From the NCBI GenBank assembly GCA_027619225.1, contig JAQCFW010000010.1:21101-85100 (forward strand): a stretch of DNA of 64,000 nucleotides, read 5' to 3'. This DNA comes from Bacteroidota bacterium. GTDB lineage: Bacteria > Bacteroidota > Bacteroidia > Flavobacteriales_D > Sanyastnellaceae. Below, one piece after another: positions 52,208 through 59,881 of the stretch; within the stretch, counting starts at the first letter, position 1, and each line of letters begins with the position of its first letter. The position numbers were made by a program, and so were the translations under genes. The notes under the pieces are model-generated. The model saw only the letters and a program-made list of their open reading frames with translations. It did not search any database and was not told the origin of the DNA.

Positions 52208-53037
52208 ATATTTACATGAAAATACAGCTTGCGGTTACACTCCTACTCTCCCCTATCCTAGGTGTTTTAGGCCAAACTTCATCTTCTCTCGATCTGAAAG
52301 AACATCTCATCAACGGAGTGTCTCAGTTCTCATCAGGTGAGTTTTCCGAAGCTACAACTTCATTTAGCAACGGGAGCACACTCGAAAAGTTTGAGGATAT
52401 CGCTGCCTATAATTTAGGACGAACTTTAATGGAAACTGAAGATCTAGAAGGTGCCACATCGGCATTTCAACAAGCCATAGCATCTTCAGAAAACTCTAAA
52501 TTAAAATCTAAAGCTTGGTATAACACCGGCAATATCGCCCTCCAATCCCAAGACCCAGAAGCTGCCGTAAACGCATATAAATCAGCGCTTCGCAACTCCG
52601 CATCGAATAGCGAAGCTCGACATAATTTAGCCATCGCAAATAAAATGCTGCAGCAACAGCAGGAACAGGAGATGCAAGAAGGTGAGGATGGTGAGGATGG
52701 TGAGGATGGTGAAGAAGGCGAGGATGGTGAGGATGGTGAAGAAGGCGAGGATGGTGAGGATGGTGAGGATGGCGAGGATGGTGAGGATGGTGAGGATGGT
52801 GAGGATGGTGAAGATGGTGAAGAAGGCAAGGACCAGGAAAAGAAAGAGCCGCAAGGTGAAGAAGGCGAGGAAGGCAAGGACCAGAAAAAGGAAGAAAAGC
52901 AAGTAGAGGGTCAGATCTCAAAGGAGGATATGGCAAGGATTTTAGAAAACTTGGAGAACAAAGAAGCGGAAATTCAAGCTAAATTGCGGAAGCAAAAAGG
53001 AAAGGGCGAGAAAAAGACGATAGAAAAACAGTGGTAA
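52204..53037 (+). CDS. batC: BatC, TPR protein with Gly-Glu-Asp minisatellite tract
   Basis: 277 residues from the ATGA overlap at 52204; an ATG at 52156 lies inside batB and is rejected. Signal peptide ends in GVLGQ. TPR repeats at ~30-150 (AYNLGRTLMETEDLEGATSAFQQAI, AWYNTGNIALQSQDPEAAVNAYKSAL). Residues 160-207 are sixteen GED or GEE triplets, then a Lys/Glu-rich stretch and a C-terminal helix (DMARILENLENKEAEIQAKLRKQKG). The acidic tract is flexible and may bind cations. The TAA stop overlaps the batD ATG (TAATG). Confidence 0.92.
   Translation: MNIYMKIQLAVTLLLSPILGVLGQTSSSLDLKEHLINGVSQFSSGEFSEATTSFSNGSTLEKFEDIAAYNLGRTLMETEDLEGATSAFQQAIASSENSKLKSKAWYNTGNIALQSQDPEAAVNAYKSALRNSASNSEARHNLAIANKMLQQQQEQEMQEGEDGEDGEDGEEGEDGEDGEEGEDGEDGEDGEDGEDGEDGEDGEDGEEGKDQEKKEPQGEEGEEGKDQKKEEKQVEGQISKEDMARILENLENKEAEIQAKLRKQKGKGEKKTIEKQW
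52681..52824 (+). repeat. 9-bp minisatellite, 16 units, in batC
   Basis: The unit GGTGAGGAT (Gly-Glu-Asp) is repeated sixteen times in frame, with silent or single-base variants (GGCGAGGAT, GGTGAAGAA, GGTGAAGAT). The period is a multiple of three, so copy-number change by slippage would lengthen or shorten the acidic tract without breaking the gene. Confidence 0.95.
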
Positions 53038-55538
53038 TGAGTATCGTATATTCAAATAGATTGGTTTTGGTATTTATTCTGACAATCGCAGGATTAACCT
53101 CTATATATGCCCAAACTCCATCTGTTACGACTTCAGTAAATGCTAATCCAGTTAGGTTAAATAGCCACGTACAGATTTCGGTCACACTCGACAACTGTAC
53201 CTCCAGTTCTGGAAATATCCCCATGCCTAAATTACAAGGGCTCACATTTTTAGGTGGCCCGTCTCAGCAACATAGCACAAATTGGGTGAATGGGAAGAAG
53301 ACCAGCAAACACGTCTACACATATTCCTACTCGATTTCTTCTAATCAGAATATTAAAATTCCGGCAATAGAACTGTCGACATCCGCTGGTGTACTCAACT
53401 CCCAACCGTTCGTTATCCAAGTTTTAAAAAACGGAACAAAGACGCCTAACACCGAGCAGCAAAAGGGCTTGGGCAACCTTGCTACAGTAATCGAAGTGTC
53501 GAAAAATAAGGTTCATCTTGGAGAAGCTGTTGTTTTTGAATACAAAATTTATAACCAACATAACTCATTAGAAGTACGAGAGTATAATCTACCGGAGTTG
53601 AAGGGGTTTTGGAAGGAGGAGGTAGAAGCTAAGGAGGCTCGCTGGGAAACAGAAGTCGTTAACGGCAAGAGATATCAAGTTGCTACCGTGGGTCGTGTGG
53701 TGGCGTTTCCCCAGCAGACGGGGACTTTTAACATCGACGGATTCAATATTAAAGGTTTTGTGAGAGTTAATTTTTTTAACGGTTCAAACGTAACCGCGAC
53801 TTCAAAATCCATAAAAATAGAAGTACTCCCTTACCCCAACGGAAAACCACCAGGGTTTATCGGAACATTTAGCAATTTAACTGTAGATGCTGCTGTGGAG
53901 GTTGATTCTGTTAAGGTAAATGAAGCATTCAATTTTACGTTGAAGTATTCTGGAACAGGGAATTTAAAGCTGTTAAGGGAACCTGAAATTGTATGGCCTA
54001 TAGAGTTCGAAGTGTTTGATCCGGAGATGACAGACAGGGTAAACGTAAGTCAATATGGCGAGTCTGGGAAGCGGTCCTATAAGTACGTCATTATCCCCAG
54101 AGCACCGGGCAACTACGAATTGCCTAACCTTAAAGTGAGCTACTTCGATTATAAGTCAGAAAAGTACGTGAGAACCTCAACAAGTTCAGGGAAGATTGTA
54201 GTTTACGGGCGAGAGTCGGGGGATGAAGGAGAGACTACCTTTGGTACGAAGAGTGATGTAATGATTTTAAATCACGACATCAGGCATATCAACACAACTC
54301 ATGCGCATTGGGGATCGCGAGATGATGGGGGACTGAAAAATTTCTGTCTCTACTTGTTGTTTTTATTTGGGCCAATTGTAGCAGGTGTGTCTTATCTATT
54401 CAGGCGTAGAAGGGATTCTGAACTTCTCGACCCTACCGGTACTAAGAGTAAGAAAGCGCTTAAGGTGCTACATAAAGTGCTCGGAGAATGTGCTAAGATT
54501 AAAAGCCGCGAGGAGGCGTTTACTATTTTAGGTGAAGCATTGGAGGTGTACTTGTGTTCTAAATTACACATCGGAAGGAGTTCATTCAGTAGGAATACAG
54601 GAGTGGATGAGCTGCGGAAAGTTGTGGGTAAAGAAGAGGCTGATAAATGGGATGGGCTTTTAAAAACTTGTGAAATGGCGAGGTTCGCACCTGGCTTACT
54701 TCCAGAAATTGATGAATCGATTTCGCTTTCTCGAGATCTCACACAAAAAGGTGAACAAAAGATGAGATCTTCTCATTTACTAAGTGTTGTGGTAATTCTG
54801 CTTTCCATGGTCATGGCGCCATCTGTAGCGATCGGAAATGACAAGGACGTAAGCGACTTATTCCAACAAGCGAATGACGCGTATGTTGATGGGGAGTATG
54901 AATTGGCAGCTGCACTTTACGAAGAGGTAGCGCAAAATCACAAATGTTTTCAGCTCGAATACAATTTGGGGAATGCTCATTACAAGCTTAGCCATATCGG
55001 TGAATCTATACTTCACTACGAGAGAGCGCGGCTTATCAACCCACTCGATGGAGATTTGAGAGCCAATCTACTTCTTGCAGAACTAAGAGCTATTGATAGA
55101 ATAGAAGCTTTGCCTGGGGTGGGAATCGATAAATTAGTGTCGGTGCTTTTTGCTGGGAACTTGTACTTGGTTTGGCTTATACTGAGCTTAGCAACATGGA
55201 CGACAGCCTTTATATTTATCGCCATAAACCTCAAATTGGGGTTGAGTTTATCTAAACCTTTTTTAAGAGGTGGCGCATTGGTGACCGCGGCTCTTTCAAT
55301 CGTCTTCCTCTTGTTTTTATACTCCACCAGCAAGAGGATTTCTGAAAGCTCATGCGCCATAGTCATGGACAGCCGTGTGGAAGTACGGAGTATGCCAGGG
55401 GAGTTAGGGATGAGTTTATTCCAACTTCACGAAGGGACCAAAGCCTGTATCGTTAGCAAGGAAAATGAGTGGACCCAGGTGAAATTGGACAACGGAAATG
55501 TGGGATGGCTTTTAACCTCTGCTATAGAGCCTATCTAA
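53037..55538 (+). CDS. BatD-BatE fusion protein
   Basis: 833 residues in one uninterrupted frame, starting at the TAATG overlap at 53037. Residues 1-575 are BatD: signal peptide ending SIYAQ, tandem beta-sandwich domains, TM at ~435-456, and a cytoplasmic helical tail. Residues 576-833 are BatE: a signal-like hydrophobic segment beginning at Met576 (MRSSHLLSVVVILLSMVMA), TPR repeats (~600-690), two TMs (~708-732 and ~745-765), and an SH3-like domain (~775-833; VEVRSMPG, WTQVKLDNGNVGWL). In other Bacteroidota these are separate genes. AAAGGTGA precedes the internal ATG at 54762, so separate internal initiation of BatE is also possible. The 3' end overlaps the M36 gene by eight bases. Confidence 0.9.
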   Translation: MSIVYSNRLVLVFILTIAGLTSIYAQTPSVTTSVNANPVRLNSHVQISVTLDNCTSSSGNIPMPKLQGLTFLGGPSQQHSTNWVNGKKTSKHVYTYSYSISSNQNIKIPAIELSTSAGVLNSQPFVIQVLKNGTKTPNTEQQKGLGNLATVIEVSKNKVHLGEAVVFEYKIYNQHNSLEVREYNLPELKGFWKEEVEAKEARWETEVVNGKRYQVATVGRVVAFPQQTGTFNIDGFNIKGFVRVNFFNGSNVTATSKSIKIEVLPYPNGKPPGFIGTFSNLTVDAAVEVDSVKVNEAFNFTLKYSGTGNLKLLREPEIVWPIEFEVFDPEMTDRVNVSQYGESGKRSYKYVIIPRAPGNYELPNLKVSYFDYKSEKYVRTSTSSGKIVVYGRESGDEGETTFGTKSDVMILNHDIRHINTTHAHWGSRDDGGLKNFCLYLLFLFGPIVAGVSYLFRRRRDSELLDPTGTKSKKALKVLHKVLGECAKIKSREEAFTILGEALEVYLCSKLHIGRSSFSRNTGVDELRKVVGKEEADKWDGLLKTCEMARFAPGLLPEIDESISLSRDLTQKGEQKMRSSHLLSVVVILLSMVMAPSVAIGNDKDVSDLFQQANDAYVDGEYELAAALYEEVAQNHKCFQLEYNLGNAHYKLSHIGESILHYERARLINPLDGDLRANLLLAELRAIDRIEALPGVGIDKLVSVLFAGNLYLVWLILSLATWTTAFIFIAINLKLGLSLSKPFLRGGALVTAALSIVFLLFLYSTSKRISESSCAIVMDSRVEVRSMPGELGMSLFQLHEGTKACIVSKENEWTQVKLDNGNVGWLLTSAIEPI

Positions 55539-58500
55539 GAACTTCGAATTTTATAGAGGCGTTTCTCGAGTTAGAATCTATAAGCTGAGCGCTATACATT
55601 CCAGGTGAGAAGTCGTTTACAGACACTGTAATTATTCCGTCTTGCGATGTTTTCCCTGAGTAAACCTGTTGTCCTTTGATATTGAAGATTCTGATCGTAG
55701 CATTTGGTAGGCCGCCATGAATAGTAATATTTTCTGATGCAGGGTTGGGAGAGATACGCACAACAGCAGCAGAAATTGATGCAGTTTGAACATTATCTAT
55801 TGCGGGTATGACATCGTATAGGACGATATCGTCTAAAGCAGCTTCAATTAAACTTCCTCCATCTAAATACTCTCCTATCGTGGTGCTGTCTGAGGCGATA
55901 AATCTCATTTGGAATTCATCTGTGAGATCTAAGTAGTCCGCCACTCTAAAGGCATTTCTCCTCCAACGAATATCCTGTTGGAGCGTGTTTTCTAGGTACT
56001 GCCAAGAATCTCCACCATTACTTGAAATCTCTACCTGCCACCAATCAGTAGCGGGATTCGCTCCAGTTGCTGGAGCATTTACATACCATCTCCAATAAGA
56101 AAATACTGGGTTTTCGTATTGTGTTAAATCTATCACTGGAGAAAGAAGTGTGGTGTGTCCCGCATCGACATCATTTGCACCTATCCCTGCGTCCGAACCA
56201 GGACTTACTCCTGTAAGAAAGCAATATCCACCAAAGCCCACTGTATGATCAAGTTGGGGAGCGACTAAAGATGAAGGCACGCCAGGCTCTCCGAATGAGC
56301 CTACAGGAATCGTCTCTTCCCACTTTCCTGTAGTTGCGTTATCTGTTGGGGAACCCAATTCCCAATCTCCAAGTTCAGCGTACTCATCAGAATCGTTGAT
56401 GAGGTGAGGGTAACAGCCTACAATTATTTGGTAAGGCAAGTTGCTGTTAGAAGCTTTGTTAGCGGCAAAAGGGGTTACTCCACTTATTCCTCCAAACACA
56501 TCGTGGATTTCCATGTAGTAGTCTATCACAGTTCCCGGTGGGAGAGCGCTTAGTTGAGCTGTAAACACATCACCATTTTCAGCCATCAACACTTCCGAAT
56601 AATCATCGTTTGGGTTCGTTCTGTATTTCATGTAAACTCCCTCGAAATAAAGGTTGTACGGGAAAACAATATCGACCTCAGCTTCAATTTCAATAACCTG
56701 ATCAGCTTCTGAGAAAAACAAAGGGAAGTGATCTACTGTAGCGTAGCTGAAAAGTGTAATTCCGTGGATCGCAAAACCTTCGATAATTTCAATAGCGTTA
56801 GGAGTTCCATTCATTAAATCGTCGTCGTCGTCGTCAGCCTGCAGGACATCTAAGAGGACGTCTGTGAAAGCTTGGCCTTCGTTCCCATCAACTGCTGTTG
56901 CTTGTAATCCGGGATATGCATCTACGAACAGCGATATCGTTTGTGACCATTCTCCGCCCATTAATAGGTGGGTGTCGTACCAAGCTCCGGCTATAATTTC
57001 ACCATCAGCATGAACTTCTCCCACTAAGTTTTCTGGGTAGACCTTGGGATTCTCATCATAGCGCCTTATCCCATCGTTATTCTCCTCGTAAAAACCCTTT
57101 CCTATCTCTGCTATATCGCCCAATGACATCGCCCAAAAGTCAGCATATCCCTCTCCCATCGCACCATTGTTAAACCCTGCGCCAAGTGAATTGTAGTAGT
57201 AGCTATTTATCGCATGACCGTATTCGTGAGACACCACGTCCGCGATTAATGAGGTCGGGTTACACCCTCCACCTGTATCGAAAAAATTAATACTTCCGCC
57301 ATCGAAAAAAGCATTACACTCTCCCTCAACGTCAATATTTGTAGTCATCGGAAAATCTAGTCCTGTAAATTCCGGCATCCATAATTTCATGTGGTCATGG
57401 ATTAAATTCACACTCCTATACGCACTCGTTTCCTTCACATTTCCCGGGACAGTTAACACGTTGTATCCATCTTGTAAATCTATGTTCTCAGAAGGCATGA
57501 CATCATCGGTATACACCTTACTCCATCTCCCCTCTAGAGCAAAGGGAACATTTAACATCCCACCCGGCTCTCCAGATACAAAACCACCATTCTCATCAGA
57601 GTAATATGTCGTCCCATTGAGGATCATCTTCAGGTGAGGCATAGCTAATTCCTCAGGGAGATCGAATGGATAAGCGGGGTGCGCTTGAGCGTTAGTTTGG
57701 CCTGAAATAACCGGAAGAAAAGGCTCTTGCGAAACCACCTTTCGCTCAGTTTTGACATTCGCTACCGGCATCCCCATGCTCCTCGTTGAGTGCTTACCTA
57801 CATGGTGAACCACTTCGTTTTTTCTTAACCAAACCTGACCCGTTATTGCATCCACCCAAGTCGAATACTTCATCAACAACCCATCAATATATCCCTCAAT
57901 GAGAACTTTTCTGACAAGCCTGAATTCTCCTTCGGCGTAATCATCAGGCAAAATCCCCCAACCGGTCCAAGTTGATTCGATGTTATTCATCGGAAGGTTA
58001 TTTGTGGCAAAAGCAAGGATTTCATCATCCGATAAAATCTGTCCTTCTGGCACGATAGCATCTGGCCACCAATCTAGCCCCCACATCACGAGCTTCCCTT
58101 CACGCCATTTCGTGGTGAGTGAACTTAACAGGACATCATAACCTTCTATAGTTTGGCTAGAAAAAGCTCGTTCGTGAATGGCGCCACTAGATTTATATGC
58201 GTACCTCGCCTCGCCGAGTTGATCAACATCCACCCCGAACATACTCATCTCTCCTTGAATAAAGACTGCGTGCCTCATCTCCAACCCCTCCCCTTCTACT
58301 TCAATCCCTCCTCCCCAAGCTCTATGCGGCAACTTCGTTCCCTTACCCATGACCACTCTCCACCCTTCGTGTTCACTCGCCCAAACTCCCCACTCAGATT
58401 CCGCCCTCAGCACAACCTGATCAACCTCTTCTACCTTTGGAGTTAAATCCCCCAAACTAAGACGCACCTCGTATACATCGATACTCTGAGCATCAACAAC

Positions 58501-58548
58501 AAACTGAAAACACACTAAACTAAAAGCAATCGCAATTAAATTTTTCAT
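55531..58548 (-). CDS. M36 (fungalysin) family secreted metalloprotease with T9SS type A sorting domain
   Basis: 1005 residues. Signal peptide ends FVVDAQ. A propeptide-like region (~22-290, FTP-like) precedes the protease domain (~300-620) with zinc ligands His441 and His445 and catalytic Glu442 in HEYGH, and Glu466 in GEGYADFW. An Asp6 run at 572-577 (GTC triplets in the DNA) precedes LMNGTPNAIEII, usual near the end of M36 domains. Then beta-sandwich modules, including a MAM/jelly-roll-like stretch, and a C-terminal T9SS type A domain (ISPNPASENITI, IFNIKGQQVYSGK, FSPGMYSAQL). It lies 20 bases downstream of the Kazal protein gene on the same strand. Confidence 0.92.
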   Translation of the reverse strand: MKNLIAIAFSLVCFQFVVDAQSIDVYEVRLSLGDLTPKVEEVDQVVLRAESEWGVWASEHEGWRVVMGKGTKLPHRAWGGGIEVEGEGLEMRHAVFIQGEMSMFGVDVDQLGEARYAYKSSGAIHERAFSSQTIEGYDVLLSSLTTKWREGKLVMWGLDWWPDAIVPEGQILSDDEILAFATNNLPMNNIESTWTGWGILPDDYAEGEFRLVRKVLIEGYIDGLLMKYSTWVDAITGQVWLRKNEVVHHVGKHSTRSMGMPVANVKTERKVVSQEPFLPVISGQTNAQAHPAYPFDLPEELAMPHLKMILNGTTYYSDENGGFVSGEPGGMLNVPFALEGRWSKVYTDDVMPSENIDLQDGYNVLTVPGNVKETSAYRSVNLIHDHMKLWMPEFTGLDFPMTTNIDVEGECNAFFDGGSINFFDTGGGCNPTSLIADVVSHEYGHAINSYYYNSLGAGFNNGAMGEGYADFWAMSLGDIAEIGKGFYEENNDGIRRYDENPKVYPENLVGEVHADGEIIAGAWYDTHLLMGGEWSQTISLFVDAYPGLQATAVDGNEGQAFTDVLLDVLQADDDDDDLMNGTPNAIEIIEGFAIHGITLFSYATVDHFPLFFSEADQVIEIEAEVDIVFPYNLYFEGVYMKYRTNPNDDYSEVLMAENGDVFTAQLSALPPGTVIDYYMEIHDVFGGISGVTPFAANKASNSNLPYQIIVGCYPHLINDSDEYAELGDWELGSPTDNATTGKWEETIPVGSFGEPGVPSSLVAPQLDHTVGFGGYCFLTGVSPGSDAGIGANDVDAGHTTLLSPVIDLTQYENPVFSYWRWYVNAPATGANPATDWWQVEISSNGGDSWQYLENTLQQDIRWRRNAFRVADYLDLTDEFQMRFIASDSTTIGEYLDGGSLIEAALDDIVLYDVIPAIDNVQTASISAAVVRISPNPASENITIHGGLPNATIRIFNIKGQQVYSGKTSQDGIITVSVNDFSPGMYSAQLIDSNSRNASIKFEVLR

Positions 58549-58568
58549 GCGACAAATTTAAGATAATG

Positions 58569-59783
58569 TTACTGGCAAATCGAACCGAAGTTTCCAAGTA
58601 ATTGCAAAATGTCGCTCACGGTTACACTAGAGTCACCATCTACGTCCCCTGTGCAGTCTGAATTACACGGAGCGAACAAACACGAACCATCATCCCAAGA
58701 CGCATCTGGCTGATAATTCAATGCCTGTATATAGGTACACCCACCCGGGACATCGTTACATGGTCCAGGTGTGAAAGATGTCACTCCAGCAAAGTTTATA
58801 GCGTAACACTCATTTGAGTATGTCACCCCATCACATCCACAAACTGGATCCCAAAGATCGTAACATGCAGCATTAAGGTCAATGAGCGATGTGTCGATAC
58901 AATCATTCGGTTCACAGTCATCAATCACCATTATAGCTGACCAATCCATATCTCCTTCGCATAGTATGTACTCACACTCACTTATGTAGTATGAAGCTCC
59001 AACTGGGAAAAATTCTCCATCTTCAAAACAACCTAGATTAGGGTCTATTTCACACTCCCATGGATAAAAATCAGAGTTTAGAAGAAACATAAATCCAGCA
59101 AATCCAGCAATACAAGTGTAATTTTCACACCAAATATCACTCACTTCTAAAACTTCTCCAGGCAAGTAAAATGTACCATCATCAGCATAACATCCATCAT
59201 ACCAAATAGGGTCACACTCCCATGGATATAGATCCGCATTTAAAATAAACTCGTAATTTACTTCTGGAATATCAACTGGAGAACAAGTGTAATTTTCACA
59301 CCAAATGTCACTTACTTCAAGGACTTGTCCTAACCCGTAGAATTCGCCAGCATCGGTATAACAACCTACGCCATTGTCTCCACAATCTGCATTACAAGCG
59401 TCGATAGAATCATAGAAGGCTGGGCTATAATCCACGCCATTAACTTCCCATCCGCATCCACTAAGATACGTACACACACCATTTTGCATAGCTACCCCCA
59501 AAACCATATCACACAAACCAAAGTCAACATCACCTAGGTCATCACAAGGAAATACCTCTACAATATTTTCACAAATACCTTCAGTAAACGATGTGATCCC
59601 AAAGAAATTTGTTGCCACACAGCTATTCGAGTATGTAATACCATCGCAACCACAAACCGGCTCGAAAACTTCAATGCACACATCAAAAATATTAATCAAG
59701 TTTTCATCAATACATAAATCCTGGCTAAATGAATCATTATTAAACATGAGTGCAACAAAGAAGAAGATAGTAATCTGTTTCAT
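58569..59783 (-). CDS. Secreted protein with two Kazal-type protease-inhibitor domains and a dockerin-like tail
   Basis: 404 residues. Signal peptide ends DSFSQ. Kazal-like domains are at ~24-71 and ~295-342, both with the core PVCGCDGxTYSNxC. Between them are two near-identical segments (LEVSDIWCENYTC at ~155 and ~212, each followed by YPWEC) and a third degenerate one (YYISECEYILC). Residues 348-370 are a GCT...LNY...DDGSC motif shared with the divergent neighbour. The C-terminal SDCTGDVDGDSSVTVSDILQLLGNFG (376-402) is a dockerin-like or EF-hand calcium motif, common at the ends of secreted Bacteroidota proteins. Kazal domains normally block serine proteases. The adjacent M36 enzyme is a metalloprotease, so that pairing need not be enzyme and inhibitor. 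Confidence 0.8.
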   Translation of the reverse strand: MKQITIFFFVALMFNNDSFSQDLCIDENLINIFDVCIEVFEPVCGCDGITYSNSCVATNFFGITSFTEGICENIVEVFPCDDLGDVDFGLCDMVLGVAMQNGVCTYLSGCGWEVNGVDYSPAFYDSIDACNADCGDNGVGCYTDAGEFYGLGQVLEVSDIWCENYTCSPVDIPEVNYEFILNADLYPWECDPIWYDGCYADDGTFYLPGEVLEVSDIWCENYTCIAGFAGFMFLLNSDFYPWECEIDPNLGCFEDGEFFPVGASYYISECEYILCEGDMDWSAIMVIDDCEPNDCIDTSLIDLNAACYDLWDPVCGCDGVTYSNECYAINFAGVTSFTPGPCNDVPGGCTYIQALNYQPDASWDDGSCLFAPCNSDCTGDVDGDSSVTVSDILQLLGNFGSICQ

Positions 59784-59881
59784 AGAAATTTAATATTATA
59801 ATAAAAATATGAATTTACGACTTTCTACAATGAAATCAAAGTCGTACTTTTACAGTAAGTTAAATATAGAATTCTACTCAG
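59784..59881. promoter_or_regulatory. Divergent control region between Kazal and cysteine-rich repeat genes
   Basis: 98 A/T-rich bases that must drive both secreted-protein genes. TACTTTTA at about 59844 is one mismatch from TAnnTTTG on the plus strand, 30 bases before the ATG. No other element was recognised. Confidence 0.35.

Noticed and set aside
52467..52936. Minus-strand open frames with Pro-Ser-Ser and His-His-Pro repeats
   Set aside because: They are antisense readings of the GED minisatellite in batC. The plus-strand gene has full family context.
56820..56840. Triplet repeat GTC in the M36 gene as a contingency locus
   Set aside because: Only about five units, and changes would stay in frame within an Asp run; too short to support phase variation.
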